DNA of 64,000 bases from an uncultured bacterium (GTDB lineage Bacteria > CAIWAD01), in assembly GCA_903910645.1 (NCBI GenBank), contig CAIWAD010000158.1, positions 29,341-93,340 on the forward strand. Reading direction: 5' to 3'. A program made the position numbers and the translations under genes. This document shows positions 35,864 to 44,761 of this stretch, one piece after another. Numbering within the stretch: the stretch's first letter is position 1; the number at the start of each line of letters is the position of its first letter. The notes below the pieces were generated by a model, which worked only from the letters and a program-made list of their open reading frames with translations, searched no databases and was not told where the DNA came from.

Positions 35864-38497
35864 CTAGTTGTTGGCCACCACCTTGTAGAAGGCCTTGCCC
35901 GTGGCCGGCAGGGTCACGCTGGTGACATTGCCCACGGCCACACCCGCATCCCAGCCGGCATAGGCACTGGTGGAGGAAGTGAAGACCGTGTAGTTGGTGG
36001 CGTTGGCCACCGGCAGCCAGCTAAGGGTCACATTGGGATTGGCGTAGACAACGGAGACCACCGGCGTATCCAAGCTCGTGGGCACCAGGGTGATGTCCGT
36101 CTGGAAGCGGGGCAGCAGTTGGTAACCGGCGTCGAAGGGCGTCGCCGTGTCATACTGGCCGATAAGGGCCACCAGGTCGAAGGGACCGGCCGGGGCCGTG
36201 CCTTCGTCCAGATCCGTGTCCTTGTCGATCTGCAAGGCGAAGCTGTCCGTGCCCTGCCACACCGTCAGGGTGGCGTTGGCGCCTGAGGCCGGCCACACGG
36301 CGGCGGGATCCAGCGTCAGGCCCGTCACCTTCACCAATTGGGCCTCGTAGGCCTCGGCGCCCGCGATGAGCTGGGCCAGGGTGACCACAGTGGGCGTCAC
36401 CACGCCGGGATGGCCAGTGATGTCGGCGTACTCGGTGGGATCCAGTTCCACCAGGCCGTTGTAGTTCTTCAGTGTGCCAATGGCCTCGATGGCATCGCCC
36501 AGGGCCAGGCCGGCGGGCAGGGCTGCCGTGCCGTAGACAGCCACGCTGCCCGTGGGGCCGGTGATGTACACGGGGCCGCGGGTGGCGTCGAACTGGTTGG
36601 TGGCGGTCACCGTGCCGCACACGAAGACGCGCTGGTTCACCATGACGGGCACGCCGTTCGCATCCAGGACGCGCATGGCGGCGATGTCGCCGCAGGGGAA
36701 GACATCGTAGACCGTGTAGCTGGCCGTGGCACTGGTGCTCATGTCGCTCTGGTCGTCCGTGGCTTCCAGATAGAATTCCACCAAGGCGCCGTCCGACTGG
36801 GCGGGAATGGTGGCCGACCACACATCGCCCACACCCTGGGTCATGGCCGTGCTGCTGTAGCCGCCGCCATTCACCTGGTAGAGCATGGCCACATTCGCCA
36901 GGGCCACATCATCCACAATCGTGGCACTGACAGTGACCGCCTCGGACGAGGTCGGCACATAGGGCGTGTGGGTGATGGCCGTGATGCTGGGGGGCTGGTT
37001 GCCGGTGAAGGTGAAGTCCGCGGTGAAGCGGGGCAGCAGTTGGTAGCCTTCGAAATAAGGCGTTGCGGCATCGAACTGGCCAATCACCGCCTTAAGGTTG
37101 AAGGTGCCCGTGGGAGCCGGCGTGCCGTCGATGTCCGTGTCGCGGTCCACATACATGGTGAAGGAATCCGCTCCCTGCCACACCAGCACGGAGCTGTTGC
37201 TGTTGGCGGCAGGCCAAATGGCGGCAGGATCCAGGGTCAGGCCCGTGAGCGTGACAAACTGGGCCTCATAAGCTTCGCCATTTGCCGTAAGCTGGGCAAG
37301 TGTGACCGGCACAGGGGTAGGCTCGCCCGGATGGCTGACAATATTCAGGAAAGTGGGATTGATAAACTCGGTCAGACCGTTGTAGAAGCCCACCGTGCCC
37401 GTGGCCTGGATCTCGTCGCCAATGGTGACGCCTGTCAGGTAGCCGGCGCCGTAGAGCGCCACGCTGCCCGTGGAGCCCGTGATGTACACCGGGCCGGCCA
37501 CGCCGAACTGGTTGGTGGCGGTGACCACGCCGCACACGCTGCGCACCTGATTCAACAGCAGCGGGCTTCCATTGGCGTCATTGGCGCGGATGGTGGCCAT
37601 GTCGGCGCAGGGGAAACTGTCATGGACCGTGTAGGTGCCCGTGCCGCTCACCGTGGTGTTGGAGGCATCGTCCGTGGCTTCAATGTGGTAGGCCACCACG
37701 GCCAGGTCTGCCTGGGCGGGGATGACGCCGCTGTAGCTGGGGGCCACTCCAAGGGTCATGGCCACGGATTGGGCGCCGCCGCCGTTCACCGTGTACACCA
37801 GATTCACGGCGGTGAGGGCGCCATTGTCGGAGACATTGGCACTAACTGTGACCGCTTCGGTGCTGTGGGGGTTCTCCGGCGCATGGGTCATGCCGCCAAT
37901 CACGGGAATGCCCGTGTCCACCGTGTGCATGCCCAGGTCCGTCCAGTTGTCCACCGCGGCAATGGTCCATTCAGAGTCGGTGGCATTGGTGCCGGCACTG
38001 AGGGTCCAGTTGCTGTTGCCAACCAGGAAGGTGGGCTTGCGGTAAAGGGTGTGGTTTATGCTGCCAGTGGCATCGCCCGCCAAGGTCCAACTGGTGCCGG
38101 GATCCGTGCCCAGCACACCAATCACATCAATCAGCACGGGGCTGCCGGCCACCATCTGGTAAAGGCCGACAAAATCATCGCCGTTCCAGTTGGCGAAGCC
38201 ATTGCTCAGGGTATCCGCCACAGCCAGGATTCCGGCGTTGGAGGAACTGTTGGCCACGACGAAGACATCGCCCGGGGCCACATTTTTGTTGAACTGGTAC
38301 ATGGTGGCCGTGGCGGCACCATTGAACGCCACACCCAGACGGTAGTCGTTCATCATGTTGATGGACGCGGCCGTGCCGTTGTAGATCTCCAGGGCCTTGT
38401 TAGTGGCCGTTCCTTCGATGTATTCGCTGATGAACACGCCCGCGAAGGAGCGCGCGGCCAGCATGACGAGCAGGCCACCCAGCACAAGTTTCTTCAT
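35864..38497 (-). CDS. Secreted LTD protein with duplicated Ig/OB-fold modules
   Basis: 877 residues from the ATG at 38497 (AAAGGAAG upstream). Signal peptide 1-19; LTD domain about 20-190, closely similar to the endonuclease neighbour (FANWNGDDFVG and GVLGTDPGT shared); then two tandem units of about 300 residues, each an Ig-like module (200-292; 502-597) plus an OB-fold-like module (300-495; 600-803) with GPVYITGxTGSVAxYG and GYQLLPRF. A C-terminal Fn3-like domain ends in FYKVVANN. The OB-type modules resemble those attached to secreted nucleases, so nucleic-acid binding is a reasonable guess; no nuclease motif is present. Confidence 0.8.
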   Translation of the reverse strand: MKKLVLGGLLVMLAARSFAGVFISEYIEGTATNKALEIYNGTAASINMMNDYRLGVAFNGAATATMYQFNKNVAPGDVFVVANSSSNAGILAVADTLSNGFANWNGDDFVGLYQMVAGSPVLIDVIGVLGTDPGTSWTLAGDATGSINHTLYRKPTFLVGNSNWTLSAGTNATDSEWTIAAVDNWTDLGMHTVDTGIPVIGGMTHAPENPHSTEAVTVSANVSDNGALTAVNLVYTVNGGGAQSVAMTLGVAPSYSGVIPAQADLAVVAYHIEATDDASNTTVSGTGTYTVHDSFPCADMATIRANDANGSPLLLNQVRSVCGVVTATNQFGVAGPVYITGSTGSVALYGAGYLTGVTIGDEIQATGTVGFYNGLTEFINPTFLNIVSHPGEPTPVPVTLAQLTANGEAYEAQFVTLTGLTLDPAAIWPAANSNSSVLVWQGADSFTMYVDRDTDIDGTPAPTGTFNLKAVIGQFDAATPYFEGYQLLPRFTADFTFTGNQPPSITAITHTPYVPTSSEAVTVSATIVDDVALANVAMLYQVNGGGYSSTAMTQGVGDVWSATIPAQSDGALVEFYLEATDDQSDMSTSATASYTVYDVFPCGDIAAMRVLDANGVPVMVNQRVFVCGTVTATNQFDATRGPVYITGPTGSVAVYGTAALPAGLALGDAIEAIGTLKNYNGLVELDPTEYADITGHPGVVTPTVVTLAQLIAGAEAYEAQLVKVTGLTLDPAAVWPASGANATLTVWQGTDSFALQIDKDTDLDEGTAPAGPFDLVALIGQYDTATPFDAGYQLLPRFQTDITLVPTSLDTPVVSVVYANPNVTLSWLPVANATNYTVFTSSTSAYAGWDAGVAVGNVTSVTLPATGKAFYKVVANN

Positions 38498-38908
38498 GGA
38501 GGCTTCCTTTAAGTTGAACCGTCGCTTGTTTTCTGGCCACCAGGCCCTTTCAAGCCGACTCCAAAGTGATCGGCTTTCATGAGCCTGGAATGAAGGACGC
38601 CGGGGGGCGCGTCCAGCCTGCCTTGCAAAGCGGCAGGCGCGTGGCCGCCTTTGCAAGAATCGTGCCTTGTCCCAAACACAAACATACGGGGTAAGCAGGG
38701 GTAAATCTGGTTGACTGTCAATCCTTTCGCACACATGAACTGTGTACAATTCCCCTGGCCGCATGGAGGCTGCCGGATTCTGACATCCACATTTCAGCTT
38801 TGCAATGGAAGTGCTTGACAGTTAACGAATTAATCCTGTTCAAGATCCGACAGCACCGGCACCCCTGCATGGCCAAGGTGGACAGGGAATAGACTGGGCA
38901 AAGTGGAA
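38498..38908. other. Intergenic region upstream of the LTD/OB gene
   Basis: Lower GC than the surroundings. It should hold the minus-strand promoter of the LTD/OB gene and the 3' end of speB. A minus-strand TTGACA at 38716-38721 is part of the small palindrome TTGACTGTCAA (38711-38721); no matching -10 was found at 16-18 bases. No terminator hairpin and no gene were recognised. Confidence 0.4.
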
Positions 38909-39829
38909 TCAGGCCAGGGGGGCGGGGCCAGGCAGGCGGGCCTCGGGATGGTCGCGAAACACTTCACTTAACACGCGATGCACCAGCCGGGCGGCCAGGA
39001 AGTCCGGTGCGCCGTTGCCGGGCATGGGCTTCAGCTCCACCACATCCAGTCCCACAATGGTGGAATGGCGGGTGAGCAGGTGCAGCAGATCCATCAGCTG
39101 CACCCAGGTCAGGCCGCCGGGTTCCGGCGTGCCCGTGGCGGGCATCAGGCTGGAATCCAGGCCGTCAAGGTCAATGGTCAGCCAGGTGCGGCGGCTCAAT
39201 TGTGGCCTGATCTTCTCCACCCATGCGGCATCGCGGTGAATGCGATGGGCCGGATGCAAGCGGGTTGGATCAATGGCTTCCACCTCAGCGGCGTCCAGGC
39301 TGCGAATGCCCACCTGAATGATGGGGCCGCCCTCCCGGGCCCGGGCCATGACACAGGCATGGTTGCAGGGAGAGCCGTGGTAGTCCTCCCGCGTGTCGGC
39401 GTGGGCATCCACCTGCACAATGGTCAGCTCCTCCATCGCGGCCTGGGCGGCCTGGATGGCCCCGATGCTCACGCTGTGCTCGCCGCCCAGAATCACGGGA
39501 AAACGCCCGGAAGCGAGGATGCCCGCGGTGGCTTCACGCACCAGGTCGGCCATGTGGCAGGGATCGGTCTCAGCCGTTACCGGCAAGGCGTCCAGGGTGC
39601 AAATGCCCACGCCATGCACCTGGGTGTGGCACTGCATGTCGTAGAACTCCACCTGGGCGGAGGCCTCCAACAAAGCGGCCGGTCCCCTGTCCGCCCCTTT
39701 CTGGTAAGTGGAAGTGGCATCGTAGGGCACGGGTAAAATGGCCACACGGGCGCTCTCCCAGACCGCCTCCTGCGGTTCCAGGCCAAGAAAAGCCCCGCTG
39801 GCGCCGGCGATGAGCCTGTCCAGCAACAT
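38909..39829 (-). CDS. speB: Agmatinase / ureohydrolase family protein
   Basis: 306 residues. Binuclear manganese site is complete: GGEHS (115-119), DAHAD (141-145) and DLDGLD with Asp220, 222 and 225, followed by ATGTPEPGG. It hydrolyses a guanidino group to urea; agmatine to putrescine is the usual reaction. Linked to speD by a 34-base gap. Because no spermidine synthase or arginine decarboxylase is adjacent, the substrate might instead be N1-aminopropylagmatine as in Thermus-type pathways (inference). Confidence 0.9.
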   Translation of the reverse strand: MLLDRLIAGASGAFLGLEPQEAVWESARVAILPVPYDATSTYQKGADRGPAALLEASAQVEFYDMQCHTQVHGVGICTLDALPVTAETDPCHMADLVREATAGILASGRFPVILGGEHSVSIGAIQAAQAAMEELTIVQVDAHADTREDYHGSPCNHACVMARAREGGPIIQVGIRSLDAAEVEAIDPTRLHPAHRIHRDAAWVEKIRPQLSRRTWLTIDLDGLDSSLMPATGTPEPGGLTWVQLMDLLHLLTRHSTIVGLDVVELKPMPGNGAPDFLAARLVHRVLSEVFRDHPEARLPGPAPLA

Positions 39830-39863
39830 GGGTGTCCTGCTGATTCGCTGTCTGAAAGCCCGG

Positions 39864-40310
39864 CTATCTCAGCCGCATGGGTTCCGATTCGACGGTGCAG
39901 GCGTCGGCGGAATCACCCACGAGCATGCCGCGGGGGAATTCACTGCCGCGATGCACCAGGTGCACCTCCGGACGTCGGCTTCCGAAGGCCTCGATCAAGC
40001 GTTCCCGTGCACGATCCACATCAAAGGTCTTGCACGAGAAGAGGTCGACGAAACAGTACTTCTTGCGGGGGAAGGTATGCACGGAGATATGGGATTCGGC
40101 GATGATCACCGTCCCCGTGATGCCTTCGTCATCGGGCACAAGCCCTTCATAGGGAAAGACATAAGGTTGGGTGATTTTGGTCATCCCAATCTCATCGGGC
40201 AAGGTGTTGAGGAGGTTGAAGATGTAAGGGAGGTCGGTCAGACGGGCCACATCGCAGTCGCCCAGGTCCAGCATGAGGTGAGGGCCGAAGCCGGCGTCAA
40301 CCATGGTCAT
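39864..40310 (-). CDS. speD: S-adenosylmethionine decarboxylase proenzyme
   Basis: 148 residues, prokaryotic class 1B type. Self-cleavage occurs before Ser73 in the ESHISVHT segment to form the pyruvoyl cofactor; the catalytic Cys lies in KKYCFVDLFSC. It makes the aminopropyl donor for spermidine-type polyamines. Two ATG codons (40310, 40304) are close together. Transcribed from the promoter at 40434-40462 with a leader of about 120 bases. Confidence 0.95.
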   Translation of the reverse strand: MTMVDAGFGPHLMLDLGDCDVARLTDLPYIFNLLNTLPDEIGMTKITQPYVFPYEGLVPDDEGITGTVIIAESHISVHTFPRKKYCFVDLFSCKTFDVDRARERLIEAFGSRRPEVHLVHRGSEFPRGMLVGDSADACTVESEPMRLR

Positions 40311-40433
40311 GTCGCATAAAGCCCCCTGTTCGGCGCGCGCTCACTGCCGCTACGCCATGAACCGGGTCCGCCTCGCCGCAACTGCGGACGACCTTGGACG
40401 GCCCGGCAAGCGCTCTAAAAAAACAAGGCCCCA
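40311..40433 (-). promoter_or_regulatory. Leader of the speD-speB transcript
   Basis: A hairpin with GTCCGC/GCGGAC outer stem (40366-40389), which can alternatively pair CGCA/TGCG inside, is followed by the two-codon frame ATG GCG TAG. The length and structure allow post-transcriptional control, but no known riboswitch was recognised. Confidence 0.35.
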
Positions 40434-40462
40434 AGTTTAGAGGATGGGGCGGAAATTGTCAA
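40434..40462 (-). promoter_or_regulatory. Consensus sigma-70 promoter for speD-speB
   Basis: TTGACA (40457-40462), a spacer of exactly 17 bases, and TAAACT (40434-40439). Start of transcription expected near 40427. Confidence 0.8.
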
Positions 40463-40519
40463 CCCTTCATCGCCGCTTTTGTTCGTCAAAAAGGGAACAA
40501 GTGAAGTCCAGGAAGGGAA

Positions 40520-40551
40520 GGCGGGGAGATCTGAAAGGCGATCTCCCCGCC
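40520..40551 (-). terminator. Strong hairpin after the cDPG-synthetase-like gene
   Basis: Perfect 12-bp stem (40520-40531 with 40540-40551) with an 8-base loop, 11 bases past the stop. The following minus-strand bases are pyrimidine-rich but not a clean T-run. Confidence 0.65.
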
Positions 40552-40562
40552 AATCAATGACT

Positions 40563-41876
40563 TCAGATAAAGGATTTCAAGGCTTCCACCAGAGTGGGAC
40601 GGCCAATTTCCTGCAAATCATAGAAGACACGCGTACTGGGATGCTTGATGGTGACAATGCGGCGCAGGTCAATGGGAGTGCCAATGATCACCGCCTCGCA
40701 GTCGCAGGCGTTGATGGTCTCCTCCAGATCCTTCACCTGCTGGTCGCCATAGCCCATGGCCGGCAGCAGGGTGCCAATGTCCGGGTACTTCTGGAAGGTG
40801 GCTTCGATGGTGCCCACCGCCCAGGGGCGGGGATCCACCGCATCGGCGGCGCCGAAACGCTCGGCGGCCACCATGCCGGCACCATAGGCCATTTCACCGT
40901 GGGTAAGCGTGGGGCCATCCTCCACCACCAGCACGCGACGGCCACGGATCACATCCGGGTCCTCCACCTGGATGGGGCTGGCGCCGTCGATGATGATGGC
41001 GTCGGGATTGATCATGCGGCAGTTGGCGCGCACTTCGGCCACACTCTGGGGTTCGGCGGTCTCGATCTTGTTGATGACGATGACATCCGCCTTGTGCAGG
41101 TTGGTCTCGCCGGGATAGTAGCTCAGTTCGTGGCCCGGGCGGTGGGGATCCACCACCACGATGTGCAGATCCGGCTTGTAGAAGGGCGTGTCGTTGTTGC
41201 CGCCATCCCACAGCACAATGTCCGCCTCCAGCTCCGCCTGACGCAGGATGGCCTCGTAGTCCACGCCGGCGTAGATCACGCCGCCCATGGCGATGTGGGG
41301 CTCGTACTCTTCCATCTCCTCGATGGTGCACTTGTGCTTGGCCAGATCCTCCACCGCGGCGAAGCGCTGCACCTTCTGGGCCGCCAGGTCGCCGTAGGGC
41401 ATGGGATGGCGCACGGACACCACCTTCTTGCCGGCGGCGCGCAGGATTTCAATCACCCGGCGCGTGGTCTGGCTCTTGCCACAGCCCGTGCGGCTGGCGC
41501 AAACGCTGATCACCGGCTTGGAACTCTTCAACTCCGTCAGGCGACCGCCCAGCATGCGGAAGTCCGCGCCGCAGGCGTTCACCAATGCCGCTTTGTGCAT
41601 AACCACTTCGTGGGGCACATCACTGTAGCTGAACACCACTTCTTCAATGCCGTGGCGGGCAATGAGCTCGGGCAGTTCATGCTCATCGTGAATGGGAATG
41701 CCCTGGGGATAAAGGGCCCCAGCCAGCTCGGCGGGGTAGCGCCGGCCGTCAATGTCCGGGATCTGGGTGGCGGTGAAGCAGACCACCTCGTATCGCTCGT
41801 CCTCACGGAACACGCAGTTGAAATTGTGGAAGTCGCGGCCTGCGGCTCCCATGATGAGAGTCTTGATGCGCGGCAT
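40563..41876 (-). CDS. Cyclic 2,3-diphosphoglycerate synthetase-like P-loop protein
   Basis: 437 residues. N-terminal Rossmann-like part (about 1-115) followed by a P-loop domain with SRTGCGKSQ (128-136) and VVINKIETA as a GTPase-like NKxE/NKxD motif. This matches the family named for the archaeal cyclic 2,3-diphosphoglycerate synthetase, which makes a thermoprotective anion in methanogens; bacterial members are mostly uncharacterised and may act on other acids. It stands alone between repeat B and the speD promoter. GGGGAGA precedes the ATG. The product cannot be assigned from sequence alone. Confidence 0.78.
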   Translation of the reverse strand: MPRIKTLIMGAAGRDFHNFNCVFREDERYEVVCFTATQIPDIDGRRYPAELAGALYPQGIPIHDEHELPELIARHGIEEVVFSYSDVPHEVVMHKAALVNACGADFRMLGGRLTELKSSKPVISVCASRTGCGKSQTTRRVIEILRAAGKKVVSVRHPMPYGDLAAQKVQRFAAVEDLAKHKCTIEEMEEYEPHIAMGGVIYAGVDYEAILRQAELEADIVLWDGGNNDTPFYKPDLHIVVVDPHRPGHELSYYPGETNLHKADVIVINKIETAEPQSVAEVRANCRMINPDAIIIDGASPIQVEDPDVIRGRRVLVVEDGPTLTHGEMAYGAGMVAAERFGAADAVDPRPWAVGTIEATFQKYPDIGTLLPAMGYGDQQVKDLEETINACDCEAVIIGTPIDLRRIVTIKHPSTRVFYDLQEIGRPTLVEALKSFI

Positions 41877-41971
41877 CGGCTCTCCCCTTTATTTGGAATG
41901 AAGCCGGGCGACCCTTCGCCCGGTGCGAATGCGTCAAAAAGTAGAAAAGCGCGGCCTCAAATCTTTTCCCC

Positions 41972-42127
41972 AGGCAGCCGCTCTCGTACTCGAACCTCGC
42001 GCCCCGGATTGCCTCTCAGCGCAGCGCTTCTCGTTCTCGGATTCCTTTCGCGTTTTGCCGGCAGCGTCGTTTCAGCGAACGCTGGAATCTCATGTCAGCA
42101 CAGATTCCCGCATTCGCGGACATGACA
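41972..42127. repeat. Dispersed intergenic repeat, copy B (longest)
   Basis: The 3' half (42062-42127) matches copy A in both hairpins (CAGCGAAC..CTGG, then TCCCGC..TTCGCGG) and in the ATGACA end. The 5' half (41972-42050) matches the reverse complement of 22262-22350. It occupies most of the 301-base gap between the cDPG-like gene and the uridine-kinase-like gene and may also serve to end transcription of the latter. Confidence 0.65.
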
Positions 42128-42177
42128 GAACACGCGCAAGGCTTGCCTGCCCCAGCCCTTGCCTGGCTTTGCCGATC

Positions 42178-43872
42178 TCAGTACTTGAAAGCACTGCCGC
42201 CGATGTACTCCCGCAGGATGGAGGTGCGGGGTACGCCTTTGTCCTCCACCGCCATGAAATTGTACAAGAAATGGGCCAGGCGGCGCGCTTCGGCGTACTC
42301 CGCCTCGTAGGCCTTCACCTGCATGAGAAGCGGTTCCACCTTGGGCTTCAGCACCGCCAGTTCATAATCCAGGGCGGAATTGAAGGTGGCGTCGGCTTCA
42401 CGCTGGAAGGGGAAAATCCAGCGTTCCTCACCGCGCCGCACGCTGGTCCAGCTGCGCAAGGTGGCCAGGGCGCTGTGACCGCGATAGCGATGATCGCGCA
42501 CCATGCGCCGCATGAGGCGGTTGTCCGTGGTGGGAATGCGGTTGTGGCGGTCCAGGTTCAATTGGGTCAGGGCGGAGACGAAGACGCGGAACTTGCGTTC
42601 CGGGGGCACCATCTCGGTCAGGAGGGGATTCAATCCGTGGATGCCCTCCACGATTAGGAGCTGGTCATCCTCCAGGCGCATGCGCCGGCCATTGAACTCC
42701 CGCGCCTTGGTCTGGAAGTTGAAGGTGGGCACTTCAATCTCCCGCCCCTCCACCAGCCGCATGAGGCTCTCGTTGAAGAAGGGCAGGTCCACGGCTTCCA
42801 CATGTTCGAAATCGTAGTGGCCCTCCGCGTCCCGGGGCGTTTGCTCCGGACCCACGAAGTAATCATCCGTGCCCAGGGTCAGGGGCCGGAAGCCCAACAC
42901 TGTAAGGTGCGTGCTCAAGCGCTTGGCGAAAGTCGTCTTTCCCGCGCTGGAGGGCCCGGCGATGAGCACCACGCGCACACGCTCGCGCTCGGCGGCAATG
43001 CGCTGGGCAATGGTGCCCACCTTCTGCTCGTGCAAGGCCTCCGCCGTGCGCATGAAAGCGTCAATCTCACCCGAGGCAATGAAGGTGTTCAGCCGCCCAA
43101 CGGTGTTCACACCCAGGATGCGCCCCCACTCCTTGTGTTCCTGATAAATGGTGAAGAGGTGGGGCTCCACCTCAAGAGGCAGAATGTCATAGGGCGCCTC
43201 CCGGCGCGGCAGGTTCAGCACGAAGCCCTTGTCGTGGTCCACCAATTGGAAATGGCCCAGGGCTCCAGTTGATGGGGCCAGGGGTCCATGGGCCAGATCC
43301 GACCAGCCACCGCAGCTATGCAGCACCACATGGGGTGGATTGCGCAGTCGCAGCAGCTCGGCCTTGTCGTCCTCCTCAGTGGCGGCGAAATGGGCCAGGG
43401 CCTCCTCCCAACTGAGCTTGTGGCGGCGAATGGGCAGATCCTGTTCCACCAGGTCGCGCATGGCGTCGTTCAGGCGCTGCAACTGCTCCCAACTGATGCC
43501 GTCGTGGGTGTTGTTGCGAAAGCTCCAGTAAAGGCCGGTGCCCAGGCTGTGCTGCAGGCTGAACTCCGCCCTGGGAAAAAGCTCGCGCAGGGCCTTGGCC
43601 ACCAGGAAGGCCAGGCTGCGCTGGTAGACGCGCCAGCCCAGGGGATCGGCGAAGGTCAGAAAGCGCACGCGGGCGTTGATCTGCAAGGGGTAGCTCAGGC
43701 TGGTGAGATCGTTGTTCACCAGTGCGGCAATGAAAGGAAGACCCAGACGGCCATCCTTGGCTCCAGGCAGCCTGCAGGCGGCGGTGCCTTCAGGCACTTC
43801 CAGCACGCGACCGTCTTCAAGGGAGATCCTGAGCAGCGCGCCGGGCGCGTCCTGGATGCTTGCCTGGGTCAT
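42178..43872 (-). CDS. TGS / tRNA-synthetase-editing-like / uridine-kinase-like fusion protein
   Basis: 564 residues. The N terminus (about 1-65) is TGS-like; residues about 70-230 resemble the second additional domain of threonyl-tRNA synthetase but lack a clear HxxxH; the C-terminal half is a phosphoribulokinase/uridine-kinase-type P-loop kinase with GPSSAGKT at 306-313 and TDDYF, VEGIHGLNP. This three-part chain is a known but poorly studied nucleoside-kinase family of Bacteroidota and Firmicutes. Substrate not certain. It follows the second response regulator by 15 bases, so it belongs to the signalling operon. Confidence 0.85.
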   Translation of the reverse strand: MTQASIQDAPGALLRISLEDGRVLEVPEGTAACRLPGAKDGRLGLPFIAALVNNDLTSLSYPLQINARVRFLTFADPLGWRVYQRSLAFLVAKALRELFPRAEFSLQHSLGTGLYWSFRNNTHDGISWEQLQRLNDAMRDLVEQDLPIRRHKLSWEEALAHFAATEEDDKAELLRLRNPPHVVLHSCGGWSDLAHGPLAPSTGALGHFQLVDHDKGFVLNLPRREAPYDILPLEVEPHLFTIYQEHKEWGRILGVNTVGRLNTFIASGEIDAFMRTAEALHEQKVGTIAQRIAAERERVRVVLIAGPSSAGKTTFAKRLSTHLTVLGFRPLTLGTDDYFVGPEQTPRDAEGHYDFEHVEAVDLPFFNESLMRLVEGREIEVPTFNFQTKAREFNGRRMRLEDDQLLIVEGIHGLNPLLTEMVPPERKFRVFVSALTQLNLDRHNRIPTTDNRLMRRMVRDHRYRGHSALATLRSWTSVRRGEERWIFPFQREADATFNSALDYELAVLKPKVEPLLMQVKAYEAEYAEARRLAHFLYNFMAVEDKGVPRTSILREYIGGSAFKY

Positions 43873-43887
43873 GGAGGCTCCGGGGGA

Positions 43888-44265
43888 TTAGTCGCGGGGA
43901 CGGGGCTGCTTGGCAAGGCAGGTTTCCACCACGCGTTGCACATAGTCGAAGTTCAGGGGTTTGCGAATGAAGTCCGTGGCGCCGGCCAGAAGCAGGTCCC
44001 GTCCGATCTCCGTGTTGTCATGGCCGGTGATCATCACCACGGGGATGCTGCTGTTCACCTCCCGTACCCGACGAATCACCTCCAGGCCGCTCATGCCGGG
44101 CATGACAATATCCAGGAAGACCAGGTTGGGTTTGCCATCGGCCAACATCTGCAGACCGCTGGGGCCGTCGGAGGCAAGCAGAACCTCGTAGCCCAGCAGT
44201 CCAAGGAAATCTCCCAGGGTCTCGCGGGATCCGGCGTAATCATCGATGATCAGAATGCGCGCCAT
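43888..44265 (-). CDS. Single-domain response regulator
   Basis: 125 residues from the ATG at 44265, GGAGGA upstream. Receiver fold with acidic pair IDDY (8-9), phospho-acceptor Asp52 (FLDIVMPG), Thr in MITGHD and Lys in FIRKP. No output domain. Paired with another lone receiver 42 bases upstream and a sensor-like protein before that; it may act by protein contact. Confidence 0.93.
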   Translation of the reverse strand: MARILIIDDYAGSRETLGDFLGLLGYEVLLASDGPSGLQMLADGKPNLVFLDIVMPGMSGLEVIRRVREVNSSIPVVMITGHDNTEIGRDLLLAGATDFIRKPLNFDYVQRVVETCLAKQPRPRD

Positions 44266-44307
44266 GGCCGCAAGGTCCTCCACTTGGCCGGGATCCACCC
44301 ATGCCGT

Positions 44308-44730
44308 TCAGGTCCCGGAAAGCGTGGGGGAGGCATCACCACCGCACTCGTCGGGGAAGATGTGACAAATAACGGCATCCAACAGGTGCATCTTGAAAGG
44401 CTTGATGAGGGTTTCGCGCACATCGAAGGCATCCAGGTGGTGCAGCTCGTGCTCATAGCCGGTAATGACCACAATGGGCATGTGTGGCCAGCGTTCCCGC
44501 GCACGGCGCATTAACTCCACGCCACTGACACGCGGCATGTTGATGTCCGTGATGAGGAGCTCGGCAGGGGCCTCCAATAGCTGTTCCCAGGCTTCCTGGC
44601 CATCGGCGGCCAGTCGCACGGGCTGGAAGCCGTAAAGGGAGAGGATCTGCCCCAGCACCAGGCGGTAATCATCGTTATCCTCCGCCACCACCACGGAGAT
44701 GGGCTGCTTCAACTGGATCATGGCCGCCAT
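44308..44730 (-). CDS. Single-domain response regulator
   Basis: 140 residues. Receiver with AEDND (16-20), phospho-acceptor Asp62 (ITDINMP), Thr in VITGY and Lys in LIKPF. The tail after residue 125 is short and Asp/Gly-rich. No output domain. An AGGAA site precedes the ATG. Located between the sensor and the other receiver. Confidence 0.92.
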   Translation of the reverse strand: MAAMIQLKQPISVVVAEDNDDYRLVLGQILSLYGFQPVRLAADGQEAWEQLLEAPAELLITDINMPRVSGVELMRRARERWPHMPIVVITGYEHELHHLDAFDVRETLIKPFKMHLLDAVICHIFPDECGGDASPTLSGT

Positions 44731-44761
44731 CCGGCAAGTTCCTGGGCACCGCGTTGGGGCT

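Noticed and set aside
38815..38843. TTGACA on the plus strand as a promoter
   Set aside because: No -10 element at 16-18 bases and no plus-strand gene downstream.
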